Shown: positions 1-7,053 of the stretch, in pieces
How positions within the stretch are numbered: position 1 is the first letter of the stretch
How the letters are laid out: every line of letters begins with the position of its first letter
NCBI GenBank assembly: GCA_050117315.1
Contig: JASFMY010000119.1
Span: 1-22,189, forward strand
Source of the DNA: JANQIV01 sp050117315
Lineage (GTDB): Bacteria > Bacteroidota > Ignavibacteria > Ignavibacteriales > Melioribacteraceae
DNA length: 22,189 bases
Reading direction: 5' to 3'
The notes under the pieces: generated by a model
The model's database searches: none
Told to the model about the DNA's origin: nothing
Seen by the model: the letters and a program-made list of their open reading frames with translations, nothing else
Program-made: the position numbers and the translations under genes

Positions 1-71
1 CCTTCTAATACATCTTGGACTACTTGCCTTTTGAACTGCTCGCTGTAATGTTGTGATTTTTCTTTTTTCAT
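1..71 (-). CDS. IS3-like transposase orfA, N-terminal fragment
   Basis: The first 71 bases, read on the minus strand, open with ATG and encode a start of the form MKKEKSQHYSEQF followed by KRQVVQDVLEG, and the frame runs off the window edge. This resembles the N-terminal helix-turn-helix region of IS3/IS150-type OrfA transposases, which commonly begin with a 'YSEEFK.QVVQEVL.G' segment. OrfA binds the element's ends and is normally joined to the OrfB integrase by ribosomal frameshifting; OrfB would lie outside the window. The family call rests on about 24 residues. The palindromic DNA just upstream fits an insertion-sequence end and supports it. Whether the rest of the transposase is intact cannot be seen. 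Confidence 0.6.
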   Translation of the reverse strand, partial: MKKEKSQHYSEQFKRQVVQDVLE

Positions 72-76
72 TTTTT

Positions 77-119
77 GTCCTGTTTTTGGTTGACTTTTTT
101 TGTCAACCTATTTCAGGAC
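77..119. repeat. IS-end palindrome, 18-nt arms
   Basis: GTCCTG plus GGTTGAC (77-82, 88-94) mirror GTCAACC plus CAGGAC (102-108, 114-119). The loop is seven T residues, and the 5-nt internal segments TTTTT and TATTT face each other unpaired. The hairpin lies between the element end and the transposase start. Such structures in IS leaders can stop transcription or translation entering from flanking DNA; that role is inferred here. Confidence 0.7.
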
Positions 120-134
120 TATACATAAACGTTT

Positions 135-258
135 TGTCATTTCGATCCCGATGTTTTTTATCGGGAGAGAAATCTTTGATTGCTAATTGAAAGATTTCCC
201 GCCAAAAAGATACGCCAAAGGCGCACAGGCTCACCCAAAAAACGGGTTCGAAATGTCA
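135..258. repeat. Interspersed palindromic element with nested hairpins
   Basis: Imperfect terminal inverted repeats TGTCATTTCGA (135-145) and TCGAAATGTCA (248-258) match at 10 of 11 positions. Inside are two perfect stems: TCCCGAT (146-152) with ATCGGGA (160-166), and GAAATCTTT (169-177) with AAAGATTTC (190-198). No reading frame of interest crosses it. From memory, TGTCATTTCGA...GAAATCTTT is a recurrent intergenic repeat style in Bacteroidota-type genomes; copy number could not be checked. It sits directly beside the insertion-sequence end. Confidence 0.6.
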
Positions 259-331
259 ATTTTTTATTTTGCAGAAACTCTAGTAAAAACAAAACATTTT
301 TTCAAAAATATTGAATTTTAGCACAGCCTCT

Positions 332-433
332 TTAATCTCCGGGATTATAAGCTTTTACAACAACCGGCTTTCCCGGAAAGGGGTCCTTCGGATAGCCGCA
401 TTTTCCACTTTTCAAATATCTCAATATCATCAT
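332..433 (-). CDS. Small 33-aa ORF overlapping the upstream gene stop
   Basis: This ORF is shorter than usual gene-calling limits. Its ATG overlaps the TGA stop of the 220-aa gene in the arrangement ATGA, a classical translational-coupling geometry. A second ATG follows immediately. The 33-residue product starts MMILRYLKSGKCGYP, then has DPFPGKPVVVKAYNPGD before TAA. The proline/glycine-rich tail and balanced composition look protein-like rather than random. It could be a real small protein, or a C-terminal extension of the 220-aa protein lost by frameshift. I recognise no family and assign no function. Confidence 0.4.
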   Translation of the reverse strand: MMILRYLKSGKCGYPKDPFPGKPVVVKAYNPGD

Positions 434-1092
434 ACCTCATCGGACCTTGCAAGTATACCCAGCTTTTCAAGCCATTGCTCGTTTTCCTCCAGGGCTATTT
501 TTGCTACTTCCCTTAACTCGCCTGTCCATTCAAGTAGTTCATCTATTTTTAAATTCCTCTCCTTTGTTGCACTCTGGGCTTCTCCTTTTTCTTTTTCCTG
601 GTTCCGGTTGGCTTCTATTAAATCATCTACCAATTGCTTTTCTTCCTGCAGTTTTTCCGTCGAATAACCGTATTTTAACATTTCGTTCTGGAATTCGGAC
701 TCCTTCAACATTGTACCGTAAAATATACTCGCCTGTTCGACGAATCCGCTAATAGATTCTTCTCTTCTGCCGTTTAATAATAATGCCGCCGGCGCTTTTG
801 TGTTTTTCTTTAAGGCTATTCTTGAAAGTTTAACAGCCTTTATATATGCTTTATAAGCAGTATCAAATTTTGACTTTACTTCTTCCGTGGCTTCAAACTG
901 TTCACCGTATTCTTCTTTTTGTTTACGGTTTAATTCTATTACTTCGTCAAGAAGTGTTTTTCCTTCGGTTAATTTTGTTTCATCATAACCATATAATGCA
1001 AGCTCGGTTTTAATTGATTCGTCGGATAAGGCGTTATTGATAAGTACATCTGATTCGGAAATGATTTGATTGATGGGTTTTAATGAAGTCAT
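430..1092 (-). CDS. Hypothetical protein of two tandem helical repeats
   Basis: This 220-residue, highly charged cytoplasmic-looking protein has no signal peptide and no membrane segment. It contains two homologous halves: a 'YGYDETKL.EGK.L.DEVIELNRKQ' block near residues 33-57 recurs as 'YGYSTEKL.EEK.L.DDLIEANRNQ' near residues 140-164. In both, the block is followed by a Glu/Lys-rich stretch ending in an 'IALKKN' or 'IALEEN' helix. The pattern suggests two long helical hairpins. Similar proteins are familiar to me as conserved hypotheticals in Bacteroidota-type genomes, with no function known to me. The start is supported by GGAGG eight bases before the ATG. It lies 3' of the 21-bp repeat tract and overlaps the 33-aa ORF, suggesting one transcript. 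Confidence 0.75.
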   Translation of the reverse strand: MTSLKPINQIISESDVLINNALSDESIKTELALYGYDETKLTEGKTLLDEVIELNRKQKEEYGEQFEATEEVKSKFDTAYKAYIKAVKLSRIALKKNTKAPAALLLNGRREESISGFVEQASIFYGTMLKESEFQNEMLKYGYSTEKLQEEKQLVDDLIEANRNQEKEKGEAQSATKERNLKIDELLEWTGELREVAKIALEENEQWLEKLGILARSDEV

Positions 1093-1112
1093 GATTTTCC
1101 TCCCAAATTAAT

Positions 1113-1367
1113 TTAATTAATAAAAGGCCGGTGCTTTGTATTGATAGACTACCGGCGGGATATCATTTCTTAGTGGTGGGATATGATTTCCTGCCGGTCG
1201 GCAATGATTTCTTGATGATAGTATATCATTTCTTTGAGGTCGGTTATAACTTCCTGGTGATAGGATACTATTTCTTTGTAGTAGTATGTCGGTTCCTTGC
1301 AACGGTTTATAATTTCTTAACGGTAGTTTATTATTTCTTTTCATTTTACCAACCCGATTTTCCCCAT
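1113..1367 (-). pseudogene. Decayed coiled-coil heptad ORF with in-frame stops
   Basis: A strong ribosome site (AAGGAG, seven bases upstream) precedes an ATG that reads MGKIGLVK then TGA. If the same frame is continued it gives about nine seven-residue repeats of the form (K/Q)-E-(I/M/V)-(I/V)-x-(Y/D/R)-(H/R), for example KEIVSYH, QEVITDL, KEMIYYH, QEIIADR. TAA, TAA and TAG occur where other units have AAA, CAA or CAG. Third codon positions vary (ATA, ATT, ATG, ATC) while GAA is constant, which suggests this frame was once the coding one. A 75-codon ORF (1117-1344) in another frame starts inside the TGA as ATGA and is stop-free, but it would encode an odd RND/PP-rich repeat. I favour a decayed small coiled-coil gene upstream of the 220-aa gene. 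Confidence 0.45.
1152..1340 (-). repeat. 21-bp degenerate tandem repeat, nine units
   Basis: On the minus strand the unit is roughly (A/C/T)A(A/G)GAAATNATANNCTACCNN, repeated nine times without a gap, with a tenth degenerate unit to about 1131. Because the period is a multiple of three, several frames on both strands stay open by construction. Open frame length is therefore not evidence for coding here. Confidence 0.8.
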
Positions 1368-1445
1368 TATCTTTCTCCTTATTAAGGGAAATGTTTTTAT
1401 GAAGTTTTATCTTTTATCTTGATACTTGTTTCTTGATTCTTAATA

Positions 1446-3779
1446 CTATTTAACCAACAGCATTTTTTTTACTTCCCGGTATTTACCCGCTGTTATTTTA
1501 TAAAAATATATTCCGCTTGCCAGATGGGATGCATCAAATACCTTTTCATATTTCCCGGGCTGAAGAGTTTCGTTTACCAATACTTTTACCTCTTCTCCCA
1601 AAGTGTTATATATCTTCAGCGTTACATTACAGGCTTCCGATATACTGAATTTTATCCTTGTCGTTGGATTAAACGGGTTGGGATAGTTTTCAAACAGCGA
1701 ATATTCATATTCTTCCGAACTCCGGTTGACAGTGTCTTTTCGCGCTTGTTTTTCGGTTACTTCTATTTCATAATATTCTTCGTCTCCAAGTATTTGATGT
1801 GCCTCTACGGCTCCCCGGGAAAGCTCAAACTGTGAATCCAGTTCTTCCGATATTGCCCTTGCTTTCTCCTTATCTTCTTCTTCAAAGTAATAATATACGA
1901 ACTTGTTAAACAAAGCTAACTCAACCACACTTTCCCCTTTATAGTTATTTATTACCTCATCAATGTGTTCCAGCTTATTCTCTTTATCTATATCGGCTAA
2001 TATCAATCCGGCCATTGCATATAAATCTTTTTTACTCCTTTGGTTGAATAATGATTTATGCATGTCCTTATTTGCCGTTAGTTCCTTCTCCGGGTATGTT
2101 TCTTTCAATAGATTCAATGCATTGTATGCAACGGAATAATCCGGATAGTTTTTGACAAGGTTCAAACATACTTCTCTTGCTTCTACCAGGTTATTCGATG
2201 CGACTAATTCATATGCCTTATCCAGTTCGGAGAGCATCGGGATTTCGCTGCTTTCCGCGGCATAAACATCCCCACCGGTTTTACTTAACGGGGGAGTTCC
2301 AATAGTTACTGCAGATGTTAGGTAAGGAGTATATAATACAGTACCCGAAATCAAAAAAGAACTTGGGTCTGTTGTTCCCCACCAATTGTTATAAGCATAA
2401 ATGGTATTGACCGTTGTGTTAAGAACATTATTGTTAGGATTTACGAGATTATTATAACCCCCGCTTGAAGTATTCCCAAGCACCGGGATAGCATTATTAA
2501 AGACTATAACACCATAACCATTGTCACCGATATGATTTCCTTCTTGTGTAGAATTATTGCCTATAACAGGTTGTGAACTTGACGAACAGTATATGCCTGT
2601 AGCGTTATTTTGAATATAATTTTCTTTTATCGTAGGTGAAGAATACACTAAATTGATCCCGTAGGAATTATTATGAATGTTGCACCATTGAATTGTAGGG
2701 CTTGAGCTGTAAAGATAAATACCATTTGTACAACCGCTTATTGCCGAGTTGTTTATGTTTGTAGTTCCGTAATACTCGTATATACCGCGATAGGCATTAC
2801 GGATTTGGCAGTAATTAATTGTTCCAAATGAACCACGGGTAAATTTAATACCGTTTTGGGTAGATGAATTGGGGGAAACAAAATCAAAGGTGATTGGCTC
2901 CGACGAATTACCGTCGGCGATTAATATTCCATAGCTGTCAACTGTTATAGAAGTTCCATTTGTAAAATTTAATGTCGTACCAGCATCTATTGTTAATGTT
3001 GTGCCAGATGCTAAATTAACATCCCAATCAAAATAATTGTTTGCATTGGTAAGAGTTCTATCATCAATTATATTTCCGCCGTATATAAAAGAAATGCCAA
3101 ATCTATCCACATCTGTCAAATCCCTTGGATCCTCGGAACAATATGTACTCATAGTATAAGGTAAATGACCACCCAAATCACCCAATCCTAAACAATGACC
3201 TAATTCATGTGTTAAAATACCGGTTATTTCAGTTGTATAATAAACACTAGGGTCTGTATTAACAATCCACGGTGCCTTTATAGCATCATCGCTATTAAAT
3301 ATAATATCGGTTTCTTCTATTTCACCGTCTGCATTACAAACTACCATAGTAACTGCACCAGGATTAAAATAGGGAGAACCGGCTCCTTCTAGTGGTGCAT
3401 CTGTACCATACGCACTACTACCAGCTGTAGCCCAATAAATGGTATTATTGCCATCCCAACCCCATGTTGATGATGTTCCGGTGCTTGATACAGTTGGCGA
3501 TACATTTGCCGTGGTAACATTTGTCCATGTAGATAAAGCCCGGTTAACTTCTGTCAACGCTTCTGCAAATGTGATGCCATCGTCATCTTCAACATCTTCA
3601 TTTATCAAGAAATTTGGATTATAAGTCCAATGACAAATATTTTGACTACCAAAAGGCTGGCGATTATTAACACCGCCATATGTATGTGAACGGTAAGTTA
3701 AGTAAGTTTGAGAATAGTTTAATTCATTTGTAAAAGCAAGGATTAGAATTATATAAAACAATTTTTTAATAATTTTCAT
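1446..3779 (-). CDS. Secreted metzincin-like protease with beta-helix and T9SS domain
   Basis: The 777-residue precursor has a hydrophobic signal peptide (residues 1-23). A matrixin-like catalytic domain follows, with the zinc motif HELGHCLGLGD at residues 191-201 and a PYTMS Met-turn segment shortly after, then an 'LTDVDRFGISFIYG' end typical of M10-type domains. The third ligand position is Asp, as in snapalysin-type HExxHxxGxxD enzymes, rather than His. Residues about 240-500 are a parallel beta-helix (NosD-like 'GI...SS.TI..N.I..N..GI' turns). About 510-680 is helical and TPR-like. The C terminus carries NYPNPFNPTTRIKFS and a full type A T9SS sorting domain. Likely exported and cell-surface attached or released. 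The start is supported by AGAGGT before the ATG. It lies 35 bp after the 187-aa secreted protein on the same strand. Confidence 0.85.
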   Translation of the reverse strand: MKIIKKLFYIILILAFTNELNYSQTYLTYRSHTYGGVNNRQPFGSQNICHWTYNPNFLINEDVEDDDGITFAEALTEVNRALSTWTNVTTANVSPTVSSTGTSSTWGWDGNNTIYWATAGSSAYGTDAPLEGAGSPYFNPGAVTMVVCNADGEIEETDIIFNSDDAIKAPWIVNTDPSVYYTTEITGILTHELGHCLGLGDLGGHLPYTMSTYCSEDPRDLTDVDRFGISFIYGGNIIDDRTLTNANNYFDWDVNLASGTTLTIDAGTTLNFTNGTSITVDSYGILIADGNSSEPITFDFVSPNSSTQNGIKFTRGSFGTINYCQIRNAYRGIYEYYGTTNINNSAISGCTNGIYLYSSSPTIQWCNIHNNSYGINLVYSSPTIKENYIQNNATGIYCSSSSQPVIGNNSTQEGNHIGDNGYGVIVFNNAIPVLGNTSSGGYNNLVNPNNNVLNTTVNTIYAYNNWWGTTDPSSFLISGTVLYTPYLTSAVTIGTPPLSKTGGDVYAAESSEIPMLSELDKAYELVASNNLVEAREVCLNLVKNYPDYSVAYNALNLLKETYPEKELTANKDMHKSLFNQRSKKDLYAMAGLILADIDKENKLEHIDEVINNYKGESVVELALFNKFVYYYFEEEDKEKARAISEELDSQFELSRGAVEAHQILGDEEYYEIEVTEKQARKDTVNRSSEEYEYSLFENYPNPFNPTTRIKFSISEACNVTLKIYNTLGEEVKVLVNETLQPGKYEKVFDASHLASGIYFYKITAGKYREVKKMLLVK

Positions 3780-3814
3780 TTTTACCTCTTAAAATTTATT
3801 TTCAAAGTATAATA

Positions 3815-4378
3815 TTATTGCAGATAATTTTTTATTTTAGCTTTAAAATCCTCTAACCGGGTTTTATTACTGCTAAAGTCAATATGTCTGCCTGAATTCT
3901 CTTCATATATAATAGGGTTATAATCGGTCCTTTTGATATTTCTTGCCCCGGTTTTGTCTTCACTTATATCAAATTTCCCTTGAGAATTTCCTACAATTAT
4001 CATTGATGTATCGTTTTTACTTTTCCATTCAGCAAAAAAGAATACTGAAGAAGTTCCAACATTATAGTTCGGGGCGCCAACAATGTAAACAGTCTTCCCG
4101 TCAATTGTACCCCCGTAAACCTTCTTTATTAATGTCTCGCCTTTTTTGAATTTTCCATGTATTATCTCTTCCATTTTTATTTCAACATTTGTGTAAACAT
4201 GTTTACCGTCTAATGAGCGGTAGCTTATTTTGTCAACAACTTTCCCTACTACAATTTCGTCGCTATATTCGCATAACTCTTTTAAGGTAAGCTGCTTTTC
4301 ACTTTGTGCCAGTATTAAGCCTGGCTCCATTAAAAGAATTGAGATTAAAACCGGGATAATAAAAGTTCTGAGAATCAT
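3815..4378 (-). CDS. Small secreted protein of unknown function
   Basis: The 187-residue protein has an N-terminal signal peptide (hydrophobic residues 3-23, likely cut after LILAQ). The mature part begins 'LTLKELCEYSDEIVVGKVV', a pattern found in exported beta-rich domains that often accompany secreted metalloproteases; this association is from memory and not proven here. A beta-rich centre with 'YGGTIDGKTVYIVG' and 'SVFFFAEW' follows. It has no sorting domain, so it is probably periplasmic or exported by Sec only. The start is supported by GGAGG six bases upstream. It lies 13 bp from a propeller gene and 35 bp from the metzincin-like gene, so it may be a partner or inhibitor of that protease, though no sequence feature shows this. 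Confidence 0.65.
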   Translation of the reverse strand: MILRTFIIPVLISILLMEPGLILAQSEKQLTLKELCEYSDEIVVGKVVDKISYRSLDGKHVYTNVEIKMEEIIHGKFKKGETLIKKVYGGTIDGKTVYIVGAPNYNVGTSSVFFFAEWKSKNDTSMIIVGNSQGKFDISEDKTGARNIKRTDYNPIIYEENSGRHIDFSSNKTRLEDFKAKIKNYLQ

Positions 4379-4391
4379 ATTTCCTCCAAAG

Positions 4392-5693
4392 TTATTTGAT
4401 TAAGAGAGATTTATTTATTTTGGAATTTATATTGTTGGATATTCTTACAATATAAATTCCGCTGCTAACCGTATTATTATTCCCGTCTCTGCCGTCCCAT
4501 ATTACCTTATGTAATCCGCGGTTTCTATATTCTTTCAGCAGAGTTTTAATTTTTATGCCGAGTATGTTGTATATTTCTAAGTTTATAAAGGATGGCTGAT
4601 TTAAATAAAAAGTGATTGTTGTAGAAAGGTTAAAAGGATTCGGATAGTTTTCATACAGTTCAAATGGTAAATCAAGATCGGTTTCATTTTCAATGCCGAC
4701 TGTGCTAGCTTTATTTGTTAATATCTTACCGTCCAATCCGCCGGAGAAAATGTATTTCCCGTTTGATGAAACACTTCTTGGCTTAAACTCAGCCGGGATA
4801 TCCAATATTGTCCAGCCGGTGCCCCCGTCTTCAGTGTAGCATAAATGAAAATTAGCTGTTTCTTTTCTTATTGCAGTTGCAGCATAACCTACTTTGCCGT
4901 TAACCTGGTAAAAGTCATAAAATCTGGGCTCTCCATAGTATGGAGGGTTGCCGTTAATAATTTCATAATTAGTATCCCATGTAAAACCTCCGTCAAATGA
5001 CTTTGCAAAACCGAACCAACCTGCCCATAAAGTATCCTTATTTGCCGCAGATAAAACTAATGTATGAGCACCGTCAAAAACTGAAATACTGTCCCAATTT
5101 ATTCCCCCGTCATGTGTTTTATAAATATAAATTGGAGAAAAATTATCCAGCCCGACACTTCCCATAATATAACCGGTTGATGAATCGACAAATTCTATGT
5201 CAGAAAATCTTATAATGTCGTTTTTGACTAACAAGGTATCCCATGATAATCCCCTGTCATAAGTTTTTAGAACAAATTTGGATATCCTTTCGTTTTCTTC
5301 CTTAGCAGCAATCATCAATCCGGTACTATCGTTACAGAAACTTGCTTTTGTAAAATAATTTTCAAAAAAAGCATTGTGAAAGTTCCAATTATTACCGCCA
5401 TCAATTGTTCTTAATATTCCTTTGCTGAAAACAAATCCAACTTTATTGTCTAAAAAAAGAATTTGTGCAAATATATGCGAATCAATTTCTTTTTGATAAA
5501 CCCACGTTTCTCCTCCATCGGAAGTATGCAATATGGCTTTATCACCAAGCGCCCAGCCATTTAGTGAGTCCGCAAAAGTAATCCCAACGAATTCGTCTAC
5601 ATCACTGTTTGTATCAATTACACGCCATTGAGAAAAGCATGTGGAACTTATTAGGAACGATAAAACAATTAATTTAGATATTAAGATTTTCAT
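4392..5693 (-). CDS. Secreted Asp-box beta-propeller with T9SS domain (copy 1)
   Basis: The 433-residue precursor begins with a signal peptide (MKILISKLIVLSFLISS). Six Asp-box/BNR-type motifs of the (S/T)xDxGxxW form follow: HTSDGGETW, RTIDGGNNW, KTYDRGLSW, KTHDGGINW, KSFDGGFTW and YTEDGGTGW. These mark a sortilin/Ycf48-like beta-propeller. The last ~90 residues hold NYPNPFNLSTTITFYL and the type A T9SS sorting domain; the usual P at 'FNPST' is L. No catalytic residues are evident, so binding or adhesion is more likely than catalysis. The start is supported by GGAGA before the ATG. It is the last of three tandem paralogs and is very close to the broken neighbour upstream, with only 13 bp between them. 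Confidence 0.85.
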   Translation of the reverse strand: MKILISKLIVLSFLISSTCFSQWRVIDTNSDVDEFVGITFADSLNGWALGDKAILHTSDGGETWVYQKEIDSHIFAQILFLDNKVGFVFSKGILRTIDGGNNWNFHNAFFENYFTKASFCNDSTGLMIAAKEENERISKFVLKTYDRGLSWDTLLVKNDIIRFSDIEFVDSSTGYIMGSVGLDNFSPIYIYKTHDGGINWDSISVFDGAHTLVLSAANKDTLWAGWFGFAKSFDGGFTWDTNYEIINGNPPYYGEPRFYDFYQVNGKVGYAATAIRKETANFHLCYTEDGGTGWTILDIPAEFKPRSVSSNGKYIFSGGLDGKILTNKASTVGIENETDLDLPFELYENYPNPFNLSTTITFYLNQPSFINLEIYNILGIKIKTLLKEYRNRGLHKVIWDGRDGNNNTVSSGIYIVRISNNINSKINKSLLIK

Positions 5694-5706
5694 ATTTTCT
5701 CCATGG

Positions 5707-7013
5707 TTATTTGATTAAAACAGATTTATTTATTTTGGAATTTATATTATTGGATATTTTAATAATATATATTCCGCTGCTGACCGTATTATTATGCCCG
5801 TCTCTGCCGTCCCATATTATCTTATGAAATCCCCTGTATATATATTCATTCAGCAGAGTTTTAATTTTTTTGCCAAGTACATTATATATTTCTAAGTTTA
5901 TGAAGGATGGCTGTTTTAACTGAAAAGTAATAGTTGTAGAAAGATTAAAAGGATTAGGATAGTTTTCATACAGTTCAAATGATAAATCAAAATCCGTTTC
6001 ATTTTGAATACCGACTGTGGTAGATTTATTTGTTAATATTTTACCATCCAACCCACCGGAGAAAATGTATTTCCCGTTTGATGAAACACATATTGGCTTA
6101 AACTCAGCCGGTGTTTCAAGTATTCTCCAGTTTGTGCCGCCGTCTTCTGTGTAGCATAAATAAGAATTACTTGTTTCTTTTCTAATTACAGTTCTAGCAT
6201 AACCCACTTTGCCGTTAACCTGGTAAAAATCATAAAATCCGGGCTGCCCATAGTATGGAGGGTTACCATTAATAATTTCATAATTAGAATCCCATATAAA
6301 ACCTCCGTCAAATGACTTTGCAAAACCGAACCATCCTGCCCATAAAGTATCCTTACTTGCCACAGATAAAAAAGCTGTATGTGCACCGTAAAAAACTGAA
6401 ATACTGTCCCAATTTTCTCCGCCGTCATTTGTTTTATAAATATAAATTGGGGAAAATTATCCAGCCCGACACTTCCCATAATATAACCGGTTGATGAATC
6501 GGCGAAGGCTATGTCATAAAATCTTATAATGTCGTTTTTGACTAACAAGGTATCCCATGATAATCCTCTGTCATAAGTCTTTAGAACAAATTTGTATATC
6601 TTTTCGTTTTCTTCTTTAGCAGCAATCATCAAGCCGGTACTATCGTTACAAAAACTTGCTATCATATAATTATAATTATTAGGGAACACATTTTGAATAT
6701 TCCAATTAATTCCGCCATCATTGGTTCTTAAAATTATTCCCCTACCGAAAGCCAGCCCAACTTGATTATCTAAAGAGATTATTTGTCTATATTTCATTGA
6801 ATCAACACTTATCTGACTAACCCAGGTATCTCCGCCATCGTTAGTATGAAAAATGGCTTTATCGGCAAGCGCCCAGCCATTTAGTGAGTCGGAGAAAGTT
6901 ATCTCAACGAATTCCTCCACATCGCTGTTAGTATCAATTACCCTCCATTGACAATTTGTCTGCTCATAGCTAAAAAGAATTATTATTATGCTTAGCAGTA
7001 CTCTCTTTTTCAT
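5707..7013 (-). pseudogene. Frameshifted Asp-box beta-propeller T9SS protein (copy 2)
   Basis: Two overlapping ORFs (6186-7013 and 5707-6363) are the halves of one paralog of the gene at 4392-5693. The frame breaks just after 'IMGSVGLDNF'. The A run at 6453-6456 has four A residues where copy 1 has five (5138-5142). Adding one base restores 'PIYIYKTNDGGENWDSI' and a 435-residue protein with signal peptide, six Asp boxes and the NYPNPFNLSTTITFQL sorting domain. No other lesion is visible, so inactivation is recent, or the lost base is a homopolymer sequencing error, or the run is a phase-variation site. The start has an AAAGGA site upstream. Confidence 0.85.
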
Positions 7014-7053
7014 TTTATTTTTCCTTTTGGTTTGTTTCCTTTTATAGCTGAAC

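Larger units (their letters stand above)
1..121 (-). mobile_element. Terminal part of an IS3-like insertion sequence
   Basis: The transposase start at 71 is preceded by a short leader ending near 120, where a compact palindrome sits. The last bases of the palindrome (TCCTGAAATAGG on the minus strand) are the likely terminal inverted repeat. The exact outer boundary and any target duplication cannot be set because the other end is outside the window. Confidence 0.5.

Noticed and set aside
360..385. CTTTCCCGGAAAG palindrome as terminator of the left gene array
   Set aside because: The loop would be only one base, it lies inside the 33-aa ORF, and no T tract follows.
1131..1385. 84-codon plus-strand ORF of hydrophobic heptads
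   Set aside because: It is the antisense of the 21-bp tandem repeat; a period divisible by three keeps it open by construction, and it has no ribosome site.
1405..1446. Repeated CTTGATACTTGTTTCTTGATTCTT tract split around 1420
   Set aside because: A short simple degenerate repeat between genes; too weak to call an element without copy-number data.
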